A DNA stretch of 64,000 bases, from assembly GCA_039033415.1 (NCBI GenBank), contig JBCCCR010000011.1:62001-126000 (forward strand). Direction: 5' to 3'. Positions 8,310 to 16,605 of the stretch are shown here, in pieces. Numbering within the stretch: position 1 is the stretch's first letter; every line of letters begins with the position of its first letter. A program made the translations under genes and the position numbers. Source of the stretch: Pseudomonadota bacterium. Lineage in GTDB: Bacteria; Pseudomonadota; Gammaproteobacteria; Xanthomonadales; SZUA-38. A model generated the notes under the pieces. It saw nothing but the letters and a program-made list of their open reading frames with translations. It made no database searches and had not been told where the DNA came from.

Positions 8310-8966
8310 CTATCGGTTGTCATCCCCTGTTTGGTTTTCGTCATCGACTGGCTCTGGATCAACGGCGCCCTCCGGTTGGGGGGCCTCACCCTCGAACGAG
8401 CTCTCCGCCGGCGCTGCGGTTTCAGCTTCGGGCTGCCCGGCGTCGTCTTCTGCCGCAGTGCTCGCCGCCTCAGGCTTTGAGACCCGCTTGCCGGTTTTCT
8501 TCTTTCGTTTCTTTCGCGTTCCAGGCTTCTTGCTGCGTTTCTTTTTGCTCGGCGAGGGGCTCTTAGCCGCAGCGGGTTCCGGCCCGTTGGCGGGGGACTC
8601 AGCAGCTATGTCTGATGCCGGCGCCGCTTGGGCGTCATCGTCGGGATTAGGCTGCTGGGGCGGCAGCGGTTCGCCGAAGGGAAACGGCCGGCGGCTGGTG
8701 GCCTGGCTGGCGAAGAGCGCCATTTCGCGCTGATAGTCGATAAGCTGGCGCGTAAACCCCGTAATCCCTTCGTTGCGGCTTCCGGTGAAGATCAGAGCGC
8801 CCAGATTGATGACCACCGCCAGCCCAAGTAGCCACAGCGACAGCCAGAAAATGACCAGGTAAACGGCGGTGAGCAGCAGCCTGAGCCAGGAGTCGGTGTT
8901 GGACCAGGGGTCAGGGCTTGGCGCGGTTGAGGTCTGCTCGGCGCCAGAATCGGGGTTTTCAGCCAT
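8310..8966 (-). CDS. DUF4389 membrane protein with long basic/acidic tail
   Basis: Residues ~25-105 match the DUF4389 pattern: a hydrophobic pair of helices (WLRLLLTAVYLVIFWLSLWL) followed by an amphipathic region ending in RRPFPFGEPLP. The remaining ~110 residues are low complexity: an Ala/Pro/Asp stretch, then a strongly basic block (Lys/Arg-rich, about residues 135-165), then an acidic Glu/Asp/Pro tail. The basic block resembles histone H1-like tails of AlgP-type proteins and might touch nucleic acid or anionic lipid at the inner membrane face, which is speculation. It is the first gene of a two-gene unit with the 67-residue protein, divergent from the lipoprotein gene at 9076. Confidence 0.82.
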   Translation of the reverse strand: MAENPDSGAEQTSTAPSPDPWSNTDSWLRLLLTAVYLVIFWLSLWLLGLAVVINLGALIFTGSRNEGITGFTRQLIDYQREMALFASQATSRRPFPFGEPLPPQQPNPDDDAQAAPASDIAAESPANGPEPAAAKSPSPSKKKRSKKPGTRKKRKKKTGKRVSKPEAASTAAEDDAGQPEAETAAPAESSFEGEAPQPEGAVDPEPVDDENQTGDDNR

Positions 8967-9075
8967 TGGGGATCCTCATTGGTTGAATTGCCGGGAAAAA
9001 AACCATATATCTCGTTCAGGCTCGATTCACGATCAGTGCTTATACTGAGCCTGCTAACTAGCGGGAGACCGTAAC

Positions 9076-10737
9076 ATGATCCGACACATATCCATCGTCC
9101 TGATGGTCACAGCGCTGCTCGGCGGCTGCGCCAGCTATTCCGACCGCTATGACGAGCTGGATGTTTACGGGTACGGCAACAGCTACGGTTATGACGACAG
9201 CTATGTGGTGGACGAGGTGGTTTACGGCGGCCACAGCTACGGCGGGTTTGGCGGCTTCGGCGCCCCCCTGGCTGGCGGCTTTGTCGGAGGAGCTGGGTTA
9301 GGTCCCGGATTTGGCCCAGGTTTTGGGCCTGGCTTTGGGTCCGGCTTCGGTTTTGGCTATGCCCACGATCCGTACTGGCGCAGCAGCGCCTTCGGCCTGT
9401 TCTATCAGGATTTCCCCAGCTACTTCGTTTGGTCGCCGTACCGCCGTTTTTATCCGGGCTTTGGCCACAACTTCGGCTTTGGTTTCGGCAGCACGTTTTT
9501 CGGCCCCTACCGCTACGCCGACTTTGGGTTTGGGCACTTTTCGCCCTTCTTTGGCTACACCTACCGGCCGCGGTTCAGCTACTTTGGCTTCCACAGTCCG
9601 ACGTACTACAGCCCGTCCTATTTCTATGACTATGGACGTCGCGATCGGCGCTTTGCGGTCCGGACACCCCGGGCCGGGGCTGCACGGAATGAAGCTCGCC
9701 GGCTCGCCGGTGGCGCGCGCCCGGGTGTCTTCGCCAATCGCGCACAGACCGGTCGAGCCAAGCAGGAATTCCCGGTCAACGCCCGCAACAGCCGGACCTT
9801 CAGCAACGGCCGCACCGTTGGCGCCGCTGGATCCTTTAATACTCGCGGGGCGGCGAGCGGCAGCAGCCGTACGTTCACTGACCGAGGTCAGGGGTTAAGC
9901 CGAACACAGAGCGCCAGCCGAGCCACTACCGGCGGCCGCTCGCAGCGCGTTAACCGGGCTGGCAACGCCTTTAGCGGCACACGCAGCGCCGCTGGCGACC
10001 GCCAGCGAATTAATCGAAGCGCCAGCCGTTCGAACGCCGTCCGCCAGCCGGCGGCCGCGGCCTCGCGATCGACGCGGTCCTTAAGCCCCAGCGCACGGAG
10101 CACGGCGAGAACGTCAGCGACCTCGCGCCAGCGGTCGGCCGCCGCCAATCGACCGGTGAAGATAGAGCAGAACGGACGCTCGTTGGTGACGCGCCCGTCA
10201 GCCAGCCGCCAGGGAAGCTTCCGCACCCTCAACAGCCGGCCGCAGTCGCGGACCCGTCCCCAGGCGCGCACGTTTGGGACGACAACCCAGCGGAACGCCG
10301 GTTTTGCGTCGCGCACGCCGGCGAGATCCCAGGCCAGCTCTCAGCCTCGAACGCAGGCCAGAACACAGACCAGGTCTCAGCCCAGGACGTCCCAGCGAAA
10401 TTCAACGAATCGTCGCAGCACGGTGCCGGTCAACCGAACGCCGGTGGTGCGCTCTTCCGCCGGACGAGTGCCTACCCGGTCGACCACTCGATCGACCAAT
10501 CGCAGCAGCGGCGCCCGGAAGCCGGGCGCGGTGAACCGCCCGGCCGCACGGTCCCCCGTCCGCTCGGCCCCGCAGAGCCGCAGCTACCGGCAGTCGACGC
10601 CGCGTCAGCCCGTGCGCCAGCCGGCACCTCGCACGCAGCAGCGTGCACCGGCTCCGCGTCAGTCAGCGCGTTCCGCGCCGCCCCGGCGCAGCTCTGGCGG
10701 CCGCAGTCGCTCAGGCAGCCGAGGCGGCCGCAACTAG
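9076..10737 (+). CDS. Low-complexity lipoprotein: Gly/Phe/Tyr-rich half plus Arg/Ser-rich half
   Basis: A 553-residue protein with a lipoprotein signal (lipobox LGGC, lipidated C18, Ala at +2 favouring the outer membrane). Residues ~30-200 are dominated by Gly, Phe and Tyr, with tandem PGFG repeats around 75-95 and many FGFG/YYSP patches. From ~200 to the end the composition switches to Arg, Ser, Thr, Gln, Ala and Pro with almost no hydrophobic residues, and the protein ends SGGRSRSGSRGGRN. No domain is recognisable. The two halves together resemble intrinsically disordered adhesive or condensate-forming proteins. GGGAG lies at a suitable distance before the ATG. A stem-loop follows the stop. 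Confidence 0.85.
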   Translation: MIRHISIVLMVTALLGGCASYSDRYDELDVYGYGNSYGYDDSYVVDEVVYGGHSYGGFGGFGAPLAGGFVGGAGLGPGFGPGFGPGFGSGFGFGYAHDPYWRSSAFGLFYQDFPSYFVWSPYRRFYPGFGHNFGFGFGSTFFGPYRYADFGFGHFSPFFGYTYRPRFSYFGFHSPTYYSPSYFYDYGRRDRRFAVRTPRAGAARNEARRLAGGARPGVFANRAQTGRAKQEFPVNARNSRTFSNGRTVGAAGSFNTRGAASGSSRTFTDRGQGLSRTQSASRATTGGRSQRVNRAGNAFSGTRSAAGDRQRINRSASRSNAVRQPAAAASRSTRSLSPSARSTARTSATSRQRSAAANRPVKIEQNGRSLVTRPSASRQGSFRTLNSRPQSRTRPQARTFGTTTQRNAGFASRTPARSQASSQPRTQARTQTRSQPRTSQRNSTNRRSTVPVNRTPVVRSSAGRVPTRSTTRSTNRSSGARKPGAVNRPAARSPVRSAPQSRSYRQSTPRQPVRQPAPRTQQRAPAPRQSARSAPPRRSSGGRSRSGSRGGRN

Positions 10738-10796
10738 GGTACCTGGCGGGGCGTCTAGCGAAAGCGCGTTAGGAAATTACTGGCTTCAAGGACAAT

Positions 10797-10827
10797 CCCT
10801 CCACCCGGCCTGAGGCCGGGCGGAGGG
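10797..10827. terminator. Strong stem-loop between convergent genes
   Basis: CCCTCC-A-CCCGGCC (10797-10810) pairs with GGCCGGG-C-GGAGGG (10814-10827) across a three-base loop. The single A/C mismatch becomes a G-U pair on the minus strand. There is no U tract on either side, so it is either a factor-assisted or RNA-stabilising 3' structure shared by the genes at 9076 (+) and 10856 (-). Confidence 0.5.
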
Positions 10828-10855
10828 CGCCTTTGAGGGAGGAAGAATCGCAGTC

Positions 10856-11038
10856 TCAGCGGGACAGCTGATCCAGTTCGCAGCGCAGCTCCGACCTTCT
10901 TGTCTTGAGCGCATCCACATCTGGCTTGCCGCTGGGCATCCGTTCCAGCTCAAGCTCAATCTTTCCCAGTTCGACCATCAGGTCGTGTAGCGTGGCGACG
11001 CGCTGGGTCCGATTGCCTGCTTGAGTCACGGCTAACAT
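10856..11038 (-). CDS. Possible small protein, 60 aa
   Basis: A 60-codon frame from ATG 11038 encoding a charged, heptad-like helical peptide (LHDLMVELGKIELELERM ... KTRRSELRCELDQL), consistent with a short coiled coil. There is no signal peptide and no family I recognise. The Shine-Dalgarno match is poor, with AGG abutting the ATG. Support is the coding-like amino acid pattern and the absence of any other gene in 10738-11247. Confidence 0.4.
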   Translation of the reverse strand: MLAVTQAGNRTQRVATLHDLMVELGKIELELERMPSGKPDVDALKTRRSELRCELDQLSR

Positions 11039-11166
11039 CCTGTGTAGCTACCCATCCGATCCTGCGGTGATAACAAAGCAATTGCTGTGCCAATCTGAAG
11101 TATTGCCGACAAACGTGGCAGTCGAGGCGCTCAGCGACAACATTGGGGTGGTTTGGCGCCCAAATA

Positions 11167-11178
11167 GTGACGCGTCAC
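11167..11178. promoter_or_regulatory. 12-bp perfect palindrome GTGACGCGTCAC
   Basis: A perfect dyad in the ~210-bp gap between the 60-aa frame and the 3' end of the M23 gene. It could be a dimeric regulator site for the small gene at 10856, but no regulator is known for it. The remainder of 11039-11247 shows nothing recognisable. Confidence 0.25.
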
Positions 11179-11247
11179 GTCAGTTTTTGCCCCACTTAAA
11201 CCGGCTACCGCGTCCATAAATGCAGGAGTGAACGGCCTTGCTGGACG

Positions 11248-12111
11248 TCAGGGTGTCGGCTGCTTTTCCAGCCGCTGCCCGCTGCGGGGTTTCCGAAGCA
11301 CCTTGCCGCCATTGCCGAAACGAAAGGGCAGGGATCGGGTTCGACCCCAGGTATCGGCCCGATAGACCGCAAAGTGAAGATGGGGCATCGTGCTGTGGCC
11401 GGTGTTGCCCGACAGGGCGATGGGCTGACCGGCGCTGATCCGGTCCCCGACATCCACCAGCGCCCCGTCTTTTTTCAGGTGGTAATACTCGCCGGTAGTG
11501 CCGTCGTCGTGCAGGATCACCACAAAATTGGCGTAGCGGCCGCAGCCTTTCTCCCAGCAAGCCTTGTTGTGGCGCTCGCGGACCCTCACTACGACGCCCC
11601 CGCGCGCCGCGTTGATCTGACTGCCGACGGGCATATCAAAATCCACCGCGTAGTGCTCCCGGCCGGTATGAGAAAAGCGGGATCCGAATCCCTGCACAAT
11701 CCGCCAGCGCTCGCCGACGGGAAACGGCAGCTGGTAAAGAAATTGGTCGTCGTGATCGACGGTTTGCAGGCCCACCGTCCAATCGAACCAATACTGGTAG
11801 CGGTAACGCTTACCTTCCTGCTGGCGGGTGTAGGCGGCCAGCTTGCTGCGCTCCTCACCCTGTAGCGACACCGTGACGCTACCGTTCGGCCCTTTCAGGT
11901 TGCTGGTCTCAGCGCGGAAGCTCAGGGTCAAAGGCCAGGGCTTTAAGTTTCGCGCAAAGAAGTTGATGCCGTCAGCGTGTTCCTCCGGCTCGACGCAAAC
12001 CCAATCGTCCATGCAGGAGGGATCCGCGGCGTTCGCGCCCCAGCTGAGCAGGAGGAGAAGAAAAACCGCCAGGGAAGCGTGGCGATAAGCTGAATGACTG
12101 ATAGCATGCAC
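11248..12111 (-). CDS. Periplasmic M23 family metallopeptidase (LytM domain)
   Basis: A 287-residue exported protein with a signal peptide (Leu-rich core, cleavage after ANAA near residue 29). The N-terminal ~115 residues form a beta-rich domain of unknown type. The M23 domain covers ~130-255 with all zinc/catalytic positions present: H153 and D157 (HYAVDFD), H211, and H244/H246 (HLHF). Such enzymes usually cut peptidoglycan cross-links. Four cysteines around 33-39 and 185-190 could form disulfides. It is divergent from rep with only 26 bases between the starts. Confidence 0.88.
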   Translation of the reverse strand: MHAISHSAYRHASLAVFLLLLLSWGANAADPSCMDDWVCVEPEEHADGINFFARNLKPWPLTLSFRAETSNLKGPNGSVTVSLQGEERSKLAAYTRQQEGKRYRYQYWFDWTVGLQTVDHDDQFLYQLPFPVGERWRIVQGFGSRFSHTGREHYAVDFDMPVGSQINAARGGVVVRVRERHNKACWEKGCGRYANFVVILHDDGTTGEYYHLKKDGALVDVGDRISAGQPIALSGNTGHSTMPHLHFAVYRADTWGRTRSLPFRFGNGGKVLRKPRSGQRLEKQPTP

Positions 12112-12137
12112 CGCGTTCTTCTGACACCACCGCTATC

Positions 12138-14075
12138 GTGAAGTTTCAGCTCAACCCTCAACAGCAGGCCGCCGTCGACTGTTGCGACAAGCCGCTGCTG
12201 GTGCTGGCCGGTGCCGGCAGCGGCAAGACCGGCGTGATCACCCGTAAGGTTGTCCACCTGGTCCGCGGGCAGGCGCTGCTGCCTGAAAAGATCGCTGCGA
12301 TCACGTTCACTCGCAAAGCCGCCCGTGAGATGCGTCAGCGCGTCGCTCGACAGCTCGGCGACCAGGCTGCCCAGGTCTGGATCTCGACCTTTCACGCGCT
12401 GGGCCTGCGGATTTTGCGGGAGGAGGCTGAACGCCTCGGCTATCGGCCGGGTTTCAGTATCTTCGATCCGCAGGACAGCCTCACGCTGCTGCGGGAGATC
12501 CTGCCCGACAGCGCCAGCCGGGATGATCTGGAGCGCATCCGCTGGCAGATCAGCGCCTGGAAAAACGAGGGGCTCGGGCCGGACGACGCACCCGGCGAGC
12601 CGAATACGCTCGAGGTATTTCGTGGCTATCAGGAGCGGTTGAAACACTACAACGCGTTTGACTTTGACGATCTCGTGGCGCAGCCCGGGGCTCTGCTGGC
12701 GAGCGATGCCGACTGCCGCGAGCGCTGGCAGTGGCAGTTTCGCCACGTGCTCGTCGACGAATGTCAGGACACGAACAGCTGCCAGTATCGGCTGCTGCGG
12801 CTTTTGATCGGCGCGCGCACGGGCCTGACTGCGGTGGGTGACGACGACCAGTCTATCTACGGCTGGCGGGGCGCCCGGCCGGACAACCTCGAGCAGCTGC
12901 AGCGCGATTTTCCTGAACTGTCGATCATCAAGCTGGAGCAGAATTACCGGTCGAGCGGGACTATTCTCAAGGCCGCCAACGCGCTGATCGCACACAACCC
13001 TCACACCCTTAGCAAGGCGCTGTGGAGCGAACTCGGCGTCGGTGATCCGGTGGCGCTGCGCCCCTGTCAGGACCCGGCTGACGAGGCTGATCAGGTGGTG
13101 GCCGCCATTCTCGAACGAAAGTTTGCCCGCAAGGCGCAGCCTGGCGACTTCGCCATCCTCTATCGATCCAACCATCAGGCGCGAGCGCTGGAGCAGGCGC
13201 TGCGCGGCCACCGGCTGCCCTATCGGGTATCAGGCGGCCCCTCGTGGTTTGAGCGTGGCGAGATCAAAGATCTGATCTGCTACCTGCGGCTGCTCGCCAA
13301 CGAGCGGGATGACGCGGCGTTCCTGCGCGTGATTAATCGTCCGCGACGGGAAATCGGTGCGGGTACGGTCGACAAGATCGCCGAGGCTGCAGCCCGTCGG
13401 GGCGGCGCTCTACTTGCCGCGAGCCGTCACCTGCCGGCCAGGGTAGCCGCTCGTCCCGCCGCCCGCGTGCGTGATTTTGTCGAGTGGCTCGACGAGCTCA
13501 AGGAGAGTTCCCTGACACCCGGCCAGATGCTGGAGCGCGTTGTCGATGAAACCGGCTTTCGCGATTTTGTTGCCCGCGAGGCCGGTGATGAAGCGACCGG
13601 ACGATCTCGAGCCCGCTCGGTGGACGAGTTTGTTAAGTGGGTTTCGGGGATGGAGGGCGGCCTGACCGAGGTCATCCAGCAGCTCTCCCTGGGTGATGAA
13701 GATTCCTCGGACGATAACGACGATCGCGTGCGGCTGATGACGCTCCATGCCGCCAAGGGTCTGGAGTTTCCTCACGTCTTTATGGTCGGCGTGGAGGAGG
13801 GGGTGTTACCGCATCGAAACTCGCTGGACGATGGCCAGCTCGAGGAAGAGCGTCGGCTGATGTACGTCGGTATCACGCGGGCCCAGCAGAGCCTGACGAT
13901 CAGCTGGTGTCAGGCGCGCCGGCGTTTCGGCGAGGTGTCCGACGAGGGCGTCAGTCGATTTGTGGCGGAGATTCCCGAAGAGCTGGTGCACCGTCACGGC
14001 GCACAGGACGTCAGCAGCCCGCAGACCGCCAAAGCTCACCTGGCCGGACTGCGGGACATGCTCGGAGACCTTTAA
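12138..14075 (+). CDS. rep: ATP-dependent DNA helicase Rep
   Basis: Superfamily I 3'-5' helicase that helps replication forks pass bound protein. The 645-residue protein carries motif I AGAGSGKT (24-31), motif Ia ITFTRKAAREM, motif II DECQD (207-211, with Cys where most have Tyr), motif III GDDDQSIYGWRGA (234-246), motif IV QNYRSS, motif V LMTLHAAKGLEF and motif VI YVGITRAQ. Length and sequence follow E. coli Rep rather than UvrD or PcrA. The C-terminal Tudor-like tail of UvrD is absent. A hairpin cluster follows the stop. Confidence 0.95.
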   Translation: MKFQLNPQQQAAVDCCDKPLLVLAGAGSGKTGVITRKVVHLVRGQALLPEKIAAITFTRKAAREMRQRVARQLGDQAAQVWISTFHALGLRILREEAERLGYRPGFSIFDPQDSLTLLREILPDSASRDDLERIRWQISAWKNEGLGPDDAPGEPNTLEVFRGYQERLKHYNAFDFDDLVAQPGALLASDADCRERWQWQFRHVLVDECQDTNSCQYRLLRLLIGARTGLTAVGDDDQSIYGWRGARPDNLEQLQRDFPELSIIKLEQNYRSSGTILKAANALIAHNPHTLSKALWSELGVGDPVALRPCQDPADEADQVVAAILERKFARKAQPGDFAILYRSNHQARALEQALRGHRLPYRVSGGPSWFERGEIKDLICYLRLLANERDDAAFLRVINRPRREIGAGTVDKIAEAAARRGGALLAASRHLPARVAARPAARVRDFVEWLDELKESSLTPGQMLERVVDETGFRDFVAREAGDEATGRSRARSVDEFVKWVSGMEGGLTEVIQQLSLGDEDSSDDNDDRVRLMTLHAAKGLEFPHVFMVGVEEGVLPHRNSLDDGQLEEERRLMYVGITRAQQSLTISWCQARRRFGEVSDEGVSRFVAEIPEELVHRHGAQDVSSPQTAKAHLAGLRDMLGDL

Positions 14076-14128
14076 TCAACCGTTGAAAAAAGCCATCCAT
14101 GGCCCATGCTCATAACGATGGCAACGAC

Positions 14129-14243
14129 GCCAAGTGAAAAATGTGATTTTCACTTGGCTCACATTTTCAATGGCTCTTAGCCATCGAAAATGCCGGCACA
14201 TCCCTGTGCCGCTGTAGCGCGCCGAAGAACTCGGTTCTTCGGC
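14129..14243. repeat. Cluster of four to five perfect hairpins between rep and the patatin gene
   Basis: Perfect inverted repeats follow one another: GCCAAGTGAAAA/TTTTCACTTGGC (14129-14140 / 14147-14158), AAAATGTGA/TCACATTTT (14138-14146 / 14159-14167), ATGGCT/AGCCAT (14170-14175 / 14179-14184), CGGCAC/GTGCCG (14194-14199 / 14206-14211), and GCCGAAGAAC/GTTCTTCGGC (14221-14230 / 14234-14243). The first two share bases and cannot form together. The gap lies between convergent genes, so terminator function in both directions is plausible, but the array is more elaborate than needed. A REP-like repeat or a structured small RNA are alternatives. Confidence 0.7.
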
Positions 14244-14246
14244 TCG

Positions 14247-16490
14247 CTAATTGGAAAAGACGTCGCCCAGTCGGATGAAAAAGGTGCCGTCCCCTTCCTC
14301 GCCCATACCGACACCTATGTACAGCGGTCCCAGCGGCGATCGGTAGCCAAAGTACAGGCTGCCGTGGAGCAGGGCGGAGTCGAAGCTGATGTCGGAGCGA
14401 TCGTCCCAGACGTTGCCGAGCTCCACCGTGCCACCCAGGTAGGCGGGGAACAGGCCGCCGCTGTTGAGGGCGTAGCGATAGCCGGCGATGCCCAATGCCA
14501 GGTGCTGGCCAGACAGCTCGTTGAATTCCAAACCCGACAGGTTGCCGAATCCGCCGGCGCGGAACTCACCGTAGATCGGCGCGTTGCTGTCGATGGTGGT
14601 GTTGAAGGTGCCCCCCAGCAGGAGATGGTGACGATCGCGCAGGAGCCAGTTGTAGAAATAGGTGGAGGTGACCTGGCGGAAGTTGGTGTCCGCACCGAGG
14701 GCACCGGATTCGCCGAGCATCTCGATCTCTCCAAAGCCCCCCGTGTCGGGAAAAAACAGATCGTTCAGATGGTCGTAGCGAAAGCGGGCAAACCACTCAC
14801 CCAGGTCGAAATCCACGTTGGGGATTCCGAGGTCGCCCACGCTGACCTCGCTGTCTCCGGTGCCGAGCCTCAGACCCACGCTGAAGTCGGCTGAGTTGCC
14901 GAACTCTTTGCCCGCGCTGAATTCCAGCTGAGCCTGATCGACCAGGATTTCAGCCTGCCGCTCGCCGTCTTCAAAGACGCGAAACTGGTCGCGCCGGATT
15001 TCCGCCCGTGCCGTCAGATACCAGGGCGCGCGAGCCTGGAAGGGTTTGTACAGCTCGGTGAACAGCGCCGGCTCCTCGCCGATCTGGACGACAGTCCGCC
15101 AGTCCCCGCCGAGCTCGTCAATATCGGTCTTCAGTAGGCCGAACCGAAGATTGAACGCATTGTCGTTGGCGTCAGAAATAAAGGTGAGGCCGTATTCGAT
15201 GAAATTCGGCGCGCGCGGGTCTGGCAGAACGTCGAGCACTACGCCGAGCTCGCCGTTCTCCTCGGTGAGGCGGTAGCGGACCTCGCGGAGAAATCCCAGT
15301 CCATAGATCTGCGCCAGCTCACGATCGAGCTCGTCAAAATTCAGTGGCTCTCCCGTGGCGATGCCCAGCCGACTGAGAATCATGTCGTCGGAGTACACCG
15401 ACTGATTGTTCAGACGAACCCACTGGATAACGCCGGCTGGATTTCGGCAGTCGAGCAGTGCTCGCCGGTAGGCCCGGTAGTCGGCTTCGCTGAGGCTGTA
15501 GGGGCGCAGGCGATCAGCCTGCGCCAAGGCGGTCGCTTCGCCGACGGGGATCGCATCGCGAAATTTCTCGAAATCCACCGAGGTCAGCGTGTCTGACAGA
15601 TCGGGAACCAGCAGCGTGTCTTCCGCCCGCAGCAGCCGGGTCTGCGCGGCGGCACCCTGCACGACCAGCAGGTTGGTCAGCTGCTCGACCATGTCAAACA
15701 GGTTGCCGAGCTCGTCGCGCCCGAACAGCGGCGTACCCACGTCGACGGCGATAATCACATCCGCCCCCATATCCCGCGCAATGCCCACGGGCAGGTTGTT
15801 GACAATCCCACCATCCACCAGCAGCTGGTTGCCGCGGGGAACGGGTGAAAACGCGCCGGGAATTGACATGCTGGCCCGCATAGCTGCGGCCAGATCGCCC
15901 TCCTTCAGCACCACCTCCCGGCCGGTGATAATGTCCGCCGCCACGGCGCGAAAGGGGATGGGGAGGCGGTCAAATTCTTCCTGCTGAGTTTGTCCCAGGG
16001 TGATCCGCTTGAGCAGCAGGTTGACCTTTTGGCCGGCCAGCACACCGCCTGGCAGGACCAGCTCTCCCTCCCGGTAGCCGAGTTTTGGTCCGAACAGGTC
16101 CAGGTCGTCGTCCCGCTTGCGTCGAAAGCGGCGCTCGATACGGCTCGGCTGGTCGACAAAGAGGTCGTTCCAGTTGAGCTGGTTCATCTGCTGTTCGATC
16201 TGCGCGCTGGTCATGCCGGTCGCGTAGAGCCCCCCGATAACCGATCCCATCGAAGTGCCGGTGATGAAGTCGATGGGGACGCGCATGGCCTCCAGCTGTT
16301 TCAGCACCCCGATGTGGGCCGCGCCGCGGGCGCCGCCCCCGCCGAGGACCAGCCCGATCCGAGGCCGCTCATCGCTGGTCAGCCGGCAGAAACCGGGTGA
16401 TGGCTCAGGCGTCTCGGCCCCGCTGACTGGGCTGAGCCAGGTCAGCAGCAAGGTGAGCCACAAAACGAATTTTCGGAAAAAAATACGCAC
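14247..16490 (-). CDS. Patatin-like phospholipase with POTRA and outer-membrane barrel (type Vd-like)
   Basis: A 747-residue exported protein. Signal peptide to about residue 24. Patatin domain ~44-330 with oxyanion motif GGGGARG (50-56), nucleophile S80 in GTSMG and catalytic D226 in DGG. A POTRA-like segment (~355-425, WVRLNNQSVYSDDMILSRLG...) leads into a ~320-residue beta-barrel of the BamA/Omp85 surface-antigen type that ends in Phe-Ser-Asn. This is the layout of PlpD-type type Vd autotransporters, where the lipase is delivered to the cell surface. Catalytic residues are intact. It is a monocistronic minus-strand gene. Confidence 0.9.
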   Translation of the reverse strand: MRIFFRKFVLWLTLLLTWLSPVSGAETPEPSPGFCRLTSDERPRIGLVLGGGGARGAAHIGVLKQLEAMRVPIDFITGTSMGSVIGGLYATGMTSAQIEQQMNQLNWNDLFVDQPSRIERRFRRKRDDDLDLFGPKLGYREGELVLPGGVLAGQKVNLLLKRITLGQTQQEEFDRLPIPFRAVAADIITGREVVLKEGDLAAAMRASMSIPGAFSPVPRGNQLLVDGGIVNNLPVGIARDMGADVIIAVDVGTPLFGRDELGNLFDMVEQLTNLLVVQGAAAQTRLLRAEDTLLVPDLSDTLTSVDFEKFRDAIPVGEATALAQADRLRPYSLSEADYRAYRRALLDCRNPAGVIQWVRLNNQSVYSDDMILSRLGIATGEPLNFDELDRELAQIYGLGFLREVRYRLTEENGELGVVLDVLPDPRAPNFIEYGLTFISDANDNAFNLRFGLLKTDIDELGGDWRTVVQIGEEPALFTELYKPFQARAPWYLTARAEIRRDQFRVFEDGERQAEILVDQAQLEFSAGKEFGNSADFSVGLRLGTGDSEVSVGDLGIPNVDFDLGEWFARFRYDHLNDLFFPDTGGFGEIEMLGESGALGADTNFRQVTSTYFYNWLLRDRHHLLLGGTFNTTIDSNAPIYGEFRAGGFGNLSGLEFNELSGQHLALGIAGYRYALNSGGLFPAYLGGTVELGNVWDDRSDISFDSALLHGSLYFGYRSPLGPLYIGVGMGEEGDGTFFIRLGDVFSN

Positions 16491-16569
16491 AACTGTTTCT
16501 CGCTGGCAGGTTAAGGGGGCATGTTAGCGGGGCAAATCCAGGCGAACGAGCCTAAATATGACCACAGGC

Positions 16570-16595
16570 TGTAACCTCAGCTTCGCTGGTCCGTA
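16570..16595 (+). promoter_or_regulatory. Candidate ECF-type promoter upstream of the sigma factor gene
   Basis: TGTAAC (16570-16575) and CGTA (16592-16595) are separated by exactly 16 bases, the AAC/CGT arrangement of many ECF sigma promoters. It lies just before the sigma factor gene, suggesting autoregulation. The predicted start would leave only a few bases before the chosen ATG, which weakens the call. Confidence 0.35.
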
Positions 16596-16605
16596 TGATG
16601 GGGTA

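Noticed and set aside
11180-11560. 126-codon minus-strand frame over the 3' end of the M23 gene
   Set aside because: Same strand, different frame from the M23 metallopeptidase, whose zinc ligands are all conserved.
11943-13211. 422-codon minus-strand frame opposite rep
   Set aside because: Antisense to well-conserved helicase motifs. It also crosses the divergent start region. High GC leaves long spurious frames.
14138-14167. TGTGA ... TCACA considered as a CRP site
   Set aside because: The half sites are separated by 12 bases, not 6, and lie between convergent gene ends rather than before a promoter.
14100-14245. Hairpin cluster considered as a CRISPR-like array
   Set aside because: The repeats differ from each other and have no constant spacer length. 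No cas gene is present.
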